This document shows, piece by piece, positions 1 through 7,720 of a stretch of 34,512 nt of DNA. A program made the position numbers and the translations under genes. Location: IMG/VR virus record IMGVR_UViG_3300021197_001935, positions 1 to 34,512 of that record. The stretch is one strand, 5' to 3'. The notes beneath the pieces are model-generated. The model was not told where the DNA came from, did no database searches, and saw only the letters and a list, made by a program, of their open reading frames with translations. Every line of letters begins with the position of its first letter. The first letter of the stretch is position 1. Source of the stretch: a virus.

Positions 1-24
1 AAATAGTATCATTTAAAAATTGCA

Positions 25-36
25 ACTATTTAATAT
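25..36 (+). promoter_or_regulatory. ACTATTTAATAT element before first gene
   Basis: This copy of the recurring gap element directly abuts the ATG at 37, leaving no room for a ribosome binding site. If it is a promoter, the transcript would begin at or inside the first codons. Confidence 0.3.
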
Positions 37-195
37 ATGGAACCAAAAAGATTCTTTCAGTCTAATTTACTAAAGGCTTTGATTTTCTTCTGCTTTGGTT
101 TCGTTGTATTGCCGCCAATGGATACTGTGCTCTGGATACTTTCTGGGGTGTTTATCTCGTTGGCTTTTTTTGAAAAGACAGATTTTTTAGGCTAG
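37..195 (+). CDS. small two-helix membrane protein
   Basis: This is a 52-residue ORF beginning at the only in-frame ATG after an upstream TAA. Residues about 12-27 and 29-46 are hydrophobic, split by a PPMD turn, so a two-helix hairpin in the inner membrane is likely. The ORF ends in TAG overlapping the strong AGGAGG ribosome site of the next gene, which argues that it is a real member of the operon. No Shine-Dalgarno sequence precedes its own ATG; an ACTATTTA element sits at 25-32 directly in front. Size and location in a cluster of small membrane proteins are compatible with a lysis accessory protein, but I do not recognise the family. Confidence 0.55.
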   Translation: MEPKRFFQSNLLKALIFFCFGFVVLPPMDTVLWILSGVFISLAFFEKTDFLG

Positions 196-203
196 GAGGC
201 TGG

Positions 204-398
204 ATGAGGTCCCAAGATTACTGGGTAGTTAAGTATTATTTAGACAACACAAAGCACATATTTCATATTGAAGCAAGTCAAAAATGGTACGATGAAGAAA
301 AGATACTAAAAATATTCCAAGAACTGCACCCAGACTGGGAGAATATATCAGCCTCCCCAGTAGAAAACCTAAAATTCAAGACACCAGACGGAGGATGA
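204..398 (+). CDS. hypothetical protein, 64 aa
   Basis: This small soluble protein starts at ATG with an excellent AGGAGG site (194-199). It is aromatic-rich at the N terminus (DYWVVKYYLDN) and contains an ELHPDWENI segment, giving the look of a small alpha/beta fold. It lies between two membrane protein genes and its stop is one base from the next start, so translation is probably coupled. I do not recognise a family, and no function is assigned. Confidence 0.6.
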   Translation: MRSQDYWVVKYYLDNTKHIFHIEASQKWYDEEKILKIFQELHPDWENISASPVENLKFKTPDGG

Positions 399-399
399 T

Positions 400-603
400 A
401 TGATGTCTGCTATTAAGCACGGATTAGATAGATTGTTAGTAAAGTTAGTTTCTAGGAAACTTATGGTATGGTTAACAGCCACAGGGTTAATGCTATCAGA
501 GAGAACCCCACTAGATTCTAGTGATTGGGTTGCTATTTCTTTAGCATATATAGGAATGCAGGGACTAACAGACCTCGCTACACAATGGAAGCACGGTAAA
601 TGA
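400..603 (+). CDS. holin-like small membrane protein
   Basis: The protein has 67 residues (66 if the second ATG at 403 is used; both follow an ACGGAGG site at 388-394). A basic N-terminal helix (KHGLDRLLVKLVSRK) is followed by two hydrophobic stretches, about residues 21-33 and 42-60, and a charged tail ending in KHGK. This amphipathic, two-segment plan with a positively charged start is typical of small phage holins. Its neighbour is a spanin-like protein, overlapping by ATGA. No endolysin is recognisable nearby, so the holin role is an inference from topology and context. Confidence 0.55.
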   Translation: MMSAIKHGLDRLLVKLVSRKLMVWLTATGLMLSERTPLDSSDWVAISLAYIGMQGLTDLATQWKHGK

Positions 604-1022
604 TAGAGTTTTGGTTAGTTGCTAGAGTCTGGGCATCAAAGACTTGGGCTTTTATAAAGAAGTATTGGCAAGTTTTTGCCGGAGCGGTCTATGCAATCTG
701 TGTGTGGGTCTACTTTAAGGGCAAGGTTGATAATATCAAAGAAGTCCTTGAGGTGGAAGAAGACACCCATCAAAAAGAAATCGACACGCTTAATAATTCT
801 CATGCAGAAGAGATAGCTTTTCGTGATGAGGCTTTGGATAAATACCAGCAAATCATCGCCAAGGTAGAAAAGAAATACGAGGAAAGAAAGGAAGAACTCT
901 CGGAAGAAAAAAGGGCAGAGGTCAATAAGCTCGTATCAAAATACAGGGAAGATCCCGCTACTTTGTCTAGGTTGTTAGCAGAAAGGTTTGGGGTCACCTA
1001 TGTGGAGAGCGGAGAAGAATGA
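600..1022 (+). CDS. membrane-anchored coiled-coil protein, i-spanin-like
   Basis: The protein has 140 residues. Residues about 23-39 (WQVFAGAVYAICVWVYF) form a single membrane helix near the N terminus, followed by about 75 highly charged residues (Glu/Lys rich, heptad-like, about 44-118) and a short globular tail. That plan, N-terminal anchor plus periplasmic coiled coil, is that of Rz-type inner-membrane spanins, which bridge the envelope in the last step of lysis. The gene overlaps the genes on both sides by ATGA, so it is translationally coupled. Against the assignment, no partner lipoprotein is embedded in or next to it. It could instead be another membrane-tethered coiled coil. Confidence 0.5.
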   Translation: MIEFWLVARVWASKTWAFIKKYWQVFAGAVYAICVWVYFKGKVDNIKEVLEVEEDTHQKEIDTLNNSHAEEIAFRDEALDKYQQIIAKVEKKYEERKEELSEEKRAEVNKLVSKYREDPATLSRLLAERFGVTYVESGEE

Positions 1023-1684
1023 AAGAAATCCTAACAGAATGGCGAAAGTTCGTCGCCCTAAATGAAGCACTAGTGCTTAAGCCCGGACCAAATGGTTGGG
1101 ATAAGTATTGCCAATTAGTTGCAGAGGCTTATGCTGCTGCCCCTGAATACGAAGATGTGGCCGTTGATTCGTTTAAGGCTATGATTCCTTTTGTCAATAA
1201 TATGTTTGATAAAATTAACAAAAGGGTAGATATTCAATTTATAGATGATCACCCATATGAAACTGCCGAAGAGTTAAGGCAAGATGTTAATCAAAACAAA
1301 GTCTTAAAAATTTCTACACTTGACTCTGAACACGATGTATTCGACCCAGAAACAAACCAAAAGTTTAGGGCAGTCCATGATTATATGACCCATATTCAGG
1401 GCAACACAAACTTTGATGGTAGAGGCGAGATCGCTTCCTACAATAGGCACATAAAGACTGTACCGCCAGCAGCATATCCAGCCCTATTCACAGAAGTGGT
1501 AGGTCAGGCTTGCTCGTTTATTGTAAATGGCGAATTCCCAGAGCAAAAGATTGCCCTCCTCCCCGGCTTTGACTACGAAAATGTAGGAGTTGTGGAAGGC
1601 TATGATATAGTTAATAAAGAATTGGTAAAGAAAGGCGAAGAACCAGAACCAGAGGAGAGTGAAAATGAAAAAGATGTTGAATGA
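1019..1684 (+). CDS. conserved hypothetical protein with capsid-targeting-like leader
   Basis: This 221-residue protein starts with MKEILTEWRKFVALNEA. The leader closely resembles that of the next gene and contains L-x-E sites (LTE, LNE) of the kind cut by T4-type prohead proteases. The central part (about residues 115-190) has conserved-looking blocks including RAVHDYMTHI, GEIASYNRH and TEVVGQACSFIVN, reminiscent of a domain found in phage-associated polyvalent and head-injected proteins. The C terminus is a short acidic tail (EEPEPEESENE). I infer a possible internal or structural protein delivered with DNA, but I cannot name the family. The start overlaps the previous stop (ATGA). Confidence 0.6.
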   Translation: MKEILTEWRKFVALNEALVLKPGPNGWDKYCQLVAEAYAAAPEYEDVAVDSFKAMIPFVNNMFDKINKRVDIQFIDDHPYETAEELRQDVNQNKVLKISTLDSEHDVFDPETNQKFRAVHDYMTHIQGNTNFDGRGEIASYNRHIKTVPPAAYPALFTEVVGQACSFIVNGEFPEQKIALLPGFDYENVGVVEGYDIVNKELVKKGEEPEPEESENEKDVE

Positions 1685-1901
1685 ATGGAAAGAGTTCCTA
1701 AATGAACAAGAAGAAGAAGTTGTGGTAAGCGATTTTGATAAGCGATCTCAGCAAATTGCTAAGATTCATGATGGATTCGTTGACTTTTTAGAAGTTGAGG
1801 ATGTATTCCCTATGGGAGAAATTCCCAAATCTGTTATGGATGCACTTATGAATGCAGCGATGGTAGCCGTGGATGCCACGGGGGGTGATGTCCAAGAATG
1901 A
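1665..1901 (+). CDS. small acidic protein with capsid-targeting-like leader
   Basis: The ATG at 1665 is preferred over the in-frame GTG at 1659 because the GGAGAG site (1654-1659) overlaps the GTG and is correctly spaced for the ATG. The product is 78 residues and starts with MKKMLNEWKEFLNEQEEE, parallel to the leader of the preceding gene, with L-x-E motifs at residues 5-7 and 12-14. The remainder is acidic and helical, ending GGDVQE. Its start lies inside the end of the preceding gene and its stop overlaps the next start (ATGA). Function unknown; a small internal head protein is one possibility. Confidence 0.55.
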   Translation: MKKMLNEWKEFLNEQEEEVVVSDFDKRSQQIAKIHDGFVDFLEVEDVFPMGEIPKSVMDALMNAAMVAVDATGGDVQE

Positions 1902-2335
1902 AACAACTACTATCCATATTTTTAGTTATACTCTTTGCTTTCCCTGCTTGGGCGCAAGAGGGAGTTATAACTGAAATACAGAAAGGCAAGCGAGCACCCT
2001 TCACGGGTGTTCTGTTGGATGCTAAAGCAGCAGCCAAAGTCCTAACTGATCAGAAATACACGGCAGAAGAGTGTAAGATAGAAATGGATAGAGAGATAGA
2101 AATATTAAAAGCCAAGTTAGAACTAGATCTCAAAATCAGCGAGATCAAACTAAACTCGGCAACTGACAAATACACAAATCTTCTCAGTATAAAAGACGAG
2201 GAGAACAAGCGACTACAGGAACTAGCACTTAGGAGACCAAACGATTATACCCACTGGTGGTTTGTCGGCGGCGTTATTGGCGGCGTGGTTTTGACGGTAG
2301 GTGTCTTTGTGGTTGCTGTGGGGATTACTAACTAA
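1898..2335 (+). CDS. exported coiled-coil protein with C-terminal membrane anchor
   Basis: The protein has 145 residues. Residues 1-19 form a classical signal peptide (MKQLLSIFLVILFAFPAWA) with a signal peptidase I site after AWA. There is no cysteine lipobox. Residues about 55-112 are charged and heptad-like (coiled coil). Residues about 121-143 (WWFVGGVIGGVVLTVGVFVVAVG) form a strong glycine-rich membrane helix. The mature protein would therefore be periplasmic and tethered by its C terminus. This topology resembles unimolecular spanins apart from the missing lipoprotein cysteine. It lies downstream of holin-like and i-spanin-like genes, so a lysis role is reasonable but inferred. Confidence 0.55.
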   Translation: MKQLLSIFLVILFAFPAWAQEGVITEIQKGKRAPFTGVLLDAKAAAKVLTDQKYTAEECKIEMDREIEILKAKLELDLKISEIKLNSATDKYTNLLSIKDEENKRLQELALRRPNDYTHWWFVGGVIGGVVLTVGVFVVAVGITN

Positions 2336-3243
2336 TGGCAATAGGTAAGTATAGTCATGGAAAATTAGTATCTATAATAAAGCAGGTACACACTAAGGAA
2401 GATCCGGATCATGGAGACTTAGACCCTGCTGGCGCGAACAGGCAATTGCAGTTTAATGATAACGGCTCTTTTGGAGCGGTAACCTCTATTGTTTTTGATG
2501 GAAATGACCTAACTGTTTCCGATGATAAAAAGCTTCATTTTGGAGATGCCCAAGAAGCACACATAGAATATAATGAAAATGGGGATGATTTTTTAGTAAT
2601 ATCAGGCTCATCAAAGGGCATCGTCTTATCCGGCTCAACAATCCAAATAGCAGGCACATTAGAAGGTGCATCCCCACTCAAGATTGGTGGAGAGCTACAG
2701 TTTGTATCCACGGGAGACGCATCAGCTTTTAACTTCGGACCAAATAACGAAGCAAAAATATATTATGAGGATGGCGGCAACGGGGCTTTGATAGTCTCAG
2801 GGTCAGAACACAGGGGGCTCGTCTTGTCGGGCTCTTGCGTTCATGTAGCCAACTATTTGGCTGTGGGGGACTGCTCCGCAACTCACGCGATCACTTTACC
2901 AGAAACTAGCGGACCATCAGGGCAAGTTAAGGCAAATGCTTTTGTTTCCTACTCTTCCATAAGATTTAAGAAAGATGTTGAGCCACTTGGTTCTGCCCTT
3001 GATACAATTGGTAAGCTTCAAGGTGTATCATATAGTTGGAAAGATACAGGAAAAAAAGATTTTGGTTTTATTGCAGAAGAGGTCGGTAAAGTGATTCCTG
3101 AGATTGTCGAATGGAGCGCTGACCCGCAATATGCCAACACGATGGACTATTCTAAGATTATTTCATTCTTGGTTGAAGCCGTAAAAGAACAACAAAATAA
3201 AATTGATATTTTATCTGAAAAACTAGATAAATTAGATGTATAA
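2335..3243 (+). CDS. short tail fibre / spike with S74 chaperone domain
   Basis: The protein has 302 residues and its start overlaps the preceding stop (TAATG). Residues about 70-180 are two beta-rich repeats, each containing a VSGS/ISGS...VLSGS core (LVISGSSKGIVLSGS and LIVSGSEHRGLVLSGS). Residues about 203-302 form a C-terminal intramolecular chaperone of peptidase family S74. The self-cleavage dyad is visible as Ser207 and Lys212 (SSIRFK, spacing +5), followed by LQGVSYSWKDTGKKDFGFIAEEV and a C-terminal helix ending in a coiled coil. In known S74 proteins this domain trimerises the fibre and then cuts itself off. The product is probably a receptor-binding fibre or spike. Confidence 0.85.
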   Translation: MAIGKYSHGKLVSIIKQVHTKEDPDHGDLDPAGANRQLQFNDNGSFGAVTSIVFDGNDLTVSDDKKLHFGDAQEAHIEYNENGDDFLVISGSSKGIVLSGSTIQIAGTLEGASPLKIGGELQFVSTGDASAFNFGPNNEAKIYYEDGGNGALIVSGSEHRGLVLSGSCVHVANYLAVGDCSATHAITLPETSGPSGQVKANAFVSYSSIRFKKDVEPLGSALDTIGKLQGVSYSWKDTGKKDFGFIAEEVGKVIPEIVEWSADPQYANTMDYSKIISFLVEAVKEQQNKIDILSEKLDKLDV

Positions 3244-3252
3244 TAATGTGAA

Positions 3253-3669
3253 ATGAACAGAAGAGACTTTAACTGGATAGCGAAAATTGAAAAGGCTATA
3301 GCACAAAAATATGGCAATATTGCTATACAAAATCCACGCTCTTTTTGGAATGAAGAAAAAGAGGCTAGCTACCTTGAGCAAATAAAGCAAAGATACAAAA
3401 AAGATAACAAGCAAAGGGAAAGCTCTGAAAAGATTAACAAAGATGGTTTTTTCCTTTCAAAAAAACTACTTACTAAAGACGAAGACCGTGTTTGCCCTGC
3501 TTGCTTTGAATATTCGTTTGATCTGAAAGACGATTTATATATGAATAAGTACGATTGCTGTTGGAAATGTTATGTGCAATTTGTTGAGAGAAGAGAAGAG
3601 CGCTGGGCTGACATAGACCAAAGAGTAGAGTTTTTAGGAAACTTTTATAAGGGGAAAGATAATGGCTAA
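3253..3669 (+). CDS. hypothetical protein with Cys4 zinc-binding motif
   Basis: The protein has 138 residues, with a basic, helical N-terminal part and a C-terminal part containing C81-x2-C84 (CPAC) and C103-x2-C106 (CWKC), spaced as in a zinc ribbon or treble clef. Aromatic and charged residues follow (YVQFVERREERW). It sits two genes upstream of the large terminase and its stop overlaps the next start. The ATG at 3253 has no clear Shine-Dalgarno site; nearby ATG/GTG codons at 3246 and 3248 run straight into stops. A nucleic-acid or protein-assembly adaptor is possible, but the family is not recognised. Confidence 0.6.
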   Translation: MNRRDFNWIAKIEKAIAQKYGNIAIQNPRSFWNEEKEASYLEQIKQRYKKDNKQRESSEKINKDGFFLSKKLLTKDEDRVCPACFEYSFDLKDDLYMNKYDCCWKCYVQFVERREERWADIDQRVEFLGNFYKGKDNG

Positions 3670-4162
3670 TGTTTTAGATGTCATACAAACAATTCAGAAT
3701 ATTGTGTCGGCTAAAGGTTACGACGGAGCACTCGACGAAGAAGGCAATCCGGTTAAGGTTGGACTAAGAAGAGAGGTCGACAATATTGTTACAGATAGCA
3801 GGCTTGTTGACGGATTTAAAGTCAGGTTTCAGGGCAACAAAATGATCCTTAGTTACTCTTCGGAATGTAATATTAAGAGTGTAGCAGATCCAAAATTTGA
3901 ATCCAAGGTCAATCAAAAAATCGCAGATATTGTTTCTTTCCTTAAGAAAGAATATAGATCCTCTGCTGGAAAAAATCTCTCTTTAGTCCAAGAAGGCGAG
4001 ACAGATATTCTTGTACAGAAGATGTCCAACATTAGAACTTGGTACCAGACATCCTCCATTTATAGGCTCGGTGGCGTTCCCGGACTCGGGGAAGAGGAAA
4101 CCGTACCGCCGCAGCAAAGATTGGAAGAGAGTATTAAGAACTGGATTAAGGCTTCAAGATAG
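3662..4162 (+). CDS. hypothetical protein in small-terminase position
   Basis: This 166-residue protein starts with an AAGGGGA site before its ATG, inside the end of the previous gene. It is mixed alpha/beta, with a central segment FKVRFQGNKMILSYSSEC, a helical Lys-rich stretch (FESKVNQKIADIVSFLKK) and a C terminus ending ESIKNWIKASR. Its position directly upstream of gp17 and its size match T4 gp16, the small terminase subunit that recognises DNA and stimulates gp17. I see no clear sequence resemblance to gp16 and no helix-turn-helix or long central coiled coil, so the small-terminase label is a positional guess only. Confidence 0.5.
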   Translation: MANVLDVIQTIQNIVSAKGYDGALDEEGNPVKVGLRREVDNIVTDSRLVDGFKVRFQGNKMILSYSSECNIKSVADPKFESKVNQKIADIVSFLKKEYRSSAGKNLSLVQEGETDILVQKMSNIRTWYQTSSIYRLGGVPGLGEEETVPPQQRLEESIKNWIKASR

Positions 4163-4171
4163 TGAAGGCAC

Positions 4172-5746
4172 ATGTCATATCAATTAACAAAAAAAGAGAA
4201 ACTCAAAGAAATTGTTAAGTCTGGTAAAAATCCATCTTACTTTATAAATAACTATACCAAAATTTCACACCCCATTAGGGGTCAAATTCCATTCAAAACT
4301 TATGACTTCCAAGATCAGTTGTTGGAAGACTTTAATGATTATCGCTTTAACATCATATTAAAAGCAAGGCAGCTAGGCATTTCTACCATTACTGCTGGTT
4401 ATGTTGCTTGGATGATGCTTTTCCATAAAGACAAGAACATTCTTGTTATGGCTACCAAATTCCAGACAGCGGCAAATTTAGTCAAGAAAGTCAAAGCACT
4501 AATGAAAAACCTACCAGATTGGATGCAGATTGCCAGTATTGAAATTGACAATAGAACATCTTTCGAATTGAGTAACGGATCACAAATTAAAGCTTCTACA
4601 ACTTCTGGCGATGCTGGTCGTTCAGAAGCCCTGTCTCTCCTTGTTGTGGATGAGGCAGCGCATGTAGAGGGACTCGATGAACTCTGGACTGGTCTTTACC
4701 CTACCCTATCGACAGGTGGTCGCTGTATCGCTCTATCTACCCCAAATGGTGTGGGAAACTGGTTTCACCAAACATATATCGATTCCGAATTAGGCAACAA
4801 CGATTTTCATAACACCAATTTACCATGGGATGTACATCCAGATAGGGATGAGGAGTGGTTTGCAGAGGAGACTAAAAATATGTCTCGTAGGCAAATCGCG
4901 CAAGAGTATGAATGCAATTTTAATATGTCCGGAGAGACCGTTATTCATTCTGACGACATGCAGAGAATAAAAGATAATCTCGCAGAGCCAATTTACAGAA
5001 CAGGGTTTGATAGAAATTTCTGGATATGGGAAAAGTATAGTGCGGACTGCAAGTACCTTTTGGCAGCAGATGTATCTAGAGGGGATGATAGAGATTTTTC
5101 TGTGTTTCACATATTTAAATTGGAAACTATGGAGGTTGTGGCTGAATACAAATCAAGAATCACACCAGATTTGTTTGCTAGCATGTTAAATGATGTTGGT
5201 CGCGAATATGGAAGCTGTCTTATGGTCATTGAAAACAATTCTGTTGGATATGCTGTTTTGGACAAGTTAAGAGACATGTCTTACCCAAATTTGTATTATT
5301 CAATTAAGTCAACTCACGAATATGTTGAACAGTATCAGGGAGAAAATATGAGTAACGCCGTCGCAGGCTTCTCCATGACCTCCAAGACTAGACCACTTGT
5401 TATAGCAAAAATGGAAGAATTCATTAGAAATAAACTAGTTACAATATATTCTGCTAGACTATTTAGTGAGTTAGAAACATTTGTTTGGCACAACGGTCGA
5501 CCACAAGCTATGCGTATGTATAACGATGATCTTGTAATGTCTTTCGCCATAGGGTGCTGGGTTAGGGATACTGCTTTAGAAGTAAACCAAAGAGATATAG
5601 AATATGCTAAAGCGTTTTTGGGTTCCATAACAAGAGTCAAAACAGAAATAAATACAGCGATACCGGGACAGATTGGCTATAAACCCGTCGCAAAAAGTGA
5701 TAGAATAGAGGAACAACAAAAATATTCTTGGATATTAAAAGGATAA
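4172..5746 (+). CDS. gp17: terminase large subunit, gp17-like DNA packaging motor
   Basis: This 524-residue ATPase/nuclease pumps DNA into the prohead through the portal and cuts the concatemer. ATPase domain: Walker A-type segment KARQLGIST at residues 64-72, Walker B VVDEAAHV with Asp160-Glu161, and coupling motif ALSTPNG near residue 187. RNase H-like nuclease domain: Asp300 (LAADVSRGDD), Glu354 (MVIENNSVG) and Asp452/Asp453 (YNDDLVM), the acidic triad of T4 gp17. T4 gp17 is 610 residues, so this one is somewhat shorter. The Walker A lysine of T4 (SRQLGKTT) is replaced by Ile70. The portal gene follows after 3 bases. Confidence 0.96.
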   Translation: MSYQLTKKEKLKEIVKSGKNPSYFINNYTKISHPIRGQIPFKTYDFQDQLLEDFNDYRFNIILKARQLGISTITAGYVAWMMLFHKDKNILVMATKFQTAANLVKKVKALMKNLPDWMQIASIEIDNRTSFELSNGSQIKASTTSGDAGRSEALSLLVVDEAAHVEGLDELWTGLYPTLSTGGRCIALSTPNGVGNWFHQTYIDSELGNNDFHNTNLPWDVHPDRDEEWFAEETKNMSRRQIAQEYECNFNMSGETVIHSDDMQRIKDNLAEPIYRTGFDRNFWIWEKYSADCKYLLAADVSRGDDRDFSVFHIFKLETMEVVAEYKSRITPDLFASMLNDVGREYGSCLMVIENNSVGYAVLDKLRDMSYPNLYYSIKSTHEYVEQYQGENMSNAVAGFSMTSKTRPLVIAKMEEFIRNKLVTIYSARLFSELETFVWHNGRPQAMRMYNDDLVMSFAIGCWVRDTALEVNQRDIEYAKAFLGSITRVKTEINTAIPGQIGYKPVAKSDRIEEQQKYSWILKG

Positions 5747-5749
5747 AAA

Positions 5750-7720
5750 ATGGCTGATAGAAACAGAAACCCTAGAAATGAAGCGTCCCCCCTATTTAGG
5801 AGATTGACTAGATTATTATCTGGACCATTGGTAAATTATGACGCCCAAATGGTTGTTAGGAATTCAAGATCCGACACTGATAAATTCGCCTCCAAATTCA
5901 AATCCGCTAGCGGTCAACAATTTAAAAAAACAAGTTACAATCCCTTTTCTAACTTATCATCTGCGACCATGGCAAATGTCTCAAGAAGTCAAAGATATAT
6001 TGATTTTGATCAGATGGAGTATGAACCAATTATTGCATCCGCATTGGATATCTATGCAGATGAAATGACTACTTCATCTCACTTGAATCCCCTGCTTAGG
6101 ATACATTGCCCAAACGAAGAAATAAAATTGATACTCAACTCTTTGTATCACAATGTATTAAATGTGGAGCACAATCTTTTTAGTTGGTGCCGAACAATGT
6201 GTAAGTTTGGGGATTTTATGCTTTATCTTGACATTGAAGAGGCACAGGGGGTTATAAATGCCATAGGGTTGCCAACAAGGGAAGTGGAAAGATTAGAAGG
6301 TGAGGACAAGACAAATCCAAACTATATTCAATACCAATGGAACTCCGCAGGGATGACTTTTGAAAACTGGCAAATAGCACACTTTAGAGTTCTGGGTAAC
6401 GACAAGTTTGCGCCGTATGGAACATCAATCCTCGATCCAGCACGAAGAATATTTAGGCAACTGAGCTTATTAGAAGATGCGATGATGTCGTATCGAATCG
6501 TTAGATCTCCCGAACGAAGAGTATTTTATGTTGATGTCGGGGGAATTAATGCAAATGAAGTAGAACAGTATATGCAAAAAGTGGTCACACAGATGAAGCG
6601 TAATCAAGTTGTTGACGCGAACACTGGTCGTGTTGATCTTCGCTACAATCCGATGTCGGTCGATGAAGATTATTTTATTCCTACGCGAGCCGGACAATCG
6701 ACAAAGATTGAGACTTTGGCAGGTGGGCAATATACTGGTGACATTGAGGATGTAAAGTATCTCAAAGATAAGTTGTTTTCAGCATTAAAAATTCCTCAAT
6801 CTTATTTATTTAGGGGAGAAGGCGCAAATGAAGATCAGACAACCTTGGCTCAAAAAGATATTCGATTTGCCAGAACAATCCAGCGCCTCCAGAGGGCTGT
6901 TGTAACAGAATTGGAAAAAATAGGTATAATACACCTTTATACTTTAGGATATCGCGGCAATGATCTTATTTCCTTTAAGATGTCTCTGAATAATCCATCA
7001 AAAATAGCAGAACTACAAGAGTTGGAGCAGTGGAGAACCAAGTTTGATGTTGCTTCGGCAGCCTCCGAGGGTTTCTTTTCAAAGCGATGGATTGCCAATA
7101 ATCTGTTTAATATTTCTGAGGAAGAGTTTTTGAGAAACCAAAGGGAGATAGCATACGATAAGATTATGCTAGCCCAGTTCGATGTTCTGGATGCAGATGC
7201 AGGCTCCGGCGGCAGCGGCGGCGGCTTGGGGGGTGATCTTTTGGGAACTGGAGACGCCCTCGGAGACGATGATTTAGGAGACGCTCTCGCGGGAGATGAA
7301 GGGGATACAACAGGTCCAGAGGTCGCAGCGCCAGAAAGTCCAGAACCAGATGAACCCGAGGGGAACTTGTTGGCTGTGCCCGGAAAGCGAGATGACGACG
7401 ATGTTGTAAAAATGGCAGCTAAAGGTCGAAAGGGAAAGGTGTATACAACTACAAACAAATCTAAAGGAAAAATGTATGAGCCAAGAAATGATTTGTCCGG
7501 AAAGCGAGCAATTGCAAGATCTATGAAATCTATGGGTGGAATGAGGGGAATATCTGGACTTCCTCATGGCGCAAACGACATGAATAGGCTGGCGAGAGGT
7601 GTTTACACTGAAGAGCAATCTAATTATGATATGCAAGAACAACAAGTTCTTGAGCATAACAATGAAATTAAAAAACTAATAACAGAGTTGGAGACAAAGA
7701 AAGATGTCAAGCAAGATTAA
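5750..7720 (+). CDS. gp20: portal protein, gp20-like
   Basis: The portal forms the dodecameric ring at the unique head vertex, nucleates prohead assembly and docks the packaging motor. The 656-residue sequence has typical gp20 blocks: YIDFDQMEYEPIIASALDIY near residue 85, the FAPYGTSILDPARRI region near 222, and the wing/crown segment ALKIPQSYLFRGEGANEDQ near 345-363 followed by a long helix. It exceeds T4 gp20 (524 residues) mainly by a C-terminal extension from about residue 484: a Gly/Ser run, an acidic Gly/Asp/Pro stretch and then a basic, Lys/Arg/Gly-rich segment. The gene follows gp17 and overlaps the next gene by 17 bases. Confidence 0.95.
   Translation: MADRNRNPRNEASPLFRRLTRLLSGPLVNYDAQMVVRNSRSDTDKFASKFKSASGQQFKKTSYNPFSNLSSATMANVSRSQRYIDFDQMEYEPIIASALDIYADEMTTSSHLNPLLRIHCPNEEIKLILNSLYHNVLNVEHNLFSWCRTMCKFGDFMLYLDIEEAQGVINAIGLPTREVERLEGEDKTNPNYIQYQWNSAGMTFENWQIAHFRVLGNDKFAPYGTSILDPARRIFRQLSLLEDAMMSYRIVRSPERRVFYVDVGGINANEVEQYMQKVVTQMKRNQVVDANTGRVDLRYNPMSVDEDYFIPTRAGQSTKIETLAGGQYTGDIEDVKYLKDKLFSALKIPQSYLFRGEGANEDQTTLAQKDIRFARTIQRLQRAVVTELEKIGIIHLYTLGYRGNDLISFKMSLNNPSKIAELQELEQWRTKFDVASAASEGFFSKRWIANNLFNISEEEFLRNQREIAYDKIMLAQFDVLDADAGSGGSGGGLGGDLLGTGDALGDDDLGDALAGDEGDTTGPEVAAPESPEPDEPEGNLLAVPGKRDDDDVVKMAAKGRKGKVYTTTNKSKGKMYEPRNDLSGKRAIARSMKSMGGMRGISGLPHGANDMNRLARGVYTEEQSNYDMQEQQVLEHNNEIKKLITELETKKDVKQD

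Noticed and set aside
1659-1664. GTG start for the 78-residue protein
   Set aside because: It overlaps the ribosome binding sequence; the ATG at 1665 has the proper distance.
3662-4162. Firm assignment as small terminase gp16
   Set aside because: Only size and position agree; no DNA-binding motif or gp16-like central coiled coil is visible, so it is left as hypothetical.
4243-4250. Perfect T4 late promoter core TATAAATA
   Set aside because: It lies within the terminase coding sequence at codons 24-27 with no gene start downstream; a similar match at 20354 is inside the gp15-like gene. Both fit chance in AT-rich coding sequence.
6937-7458. Long minus-strand ORF opposite the portal C terminus
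   Set aside because: It is antisense to the Gly/Asp-rich linker; its Pro/Ser/Arg-rich composition is a by-product of that coding sequence, and it has no ribosome site.
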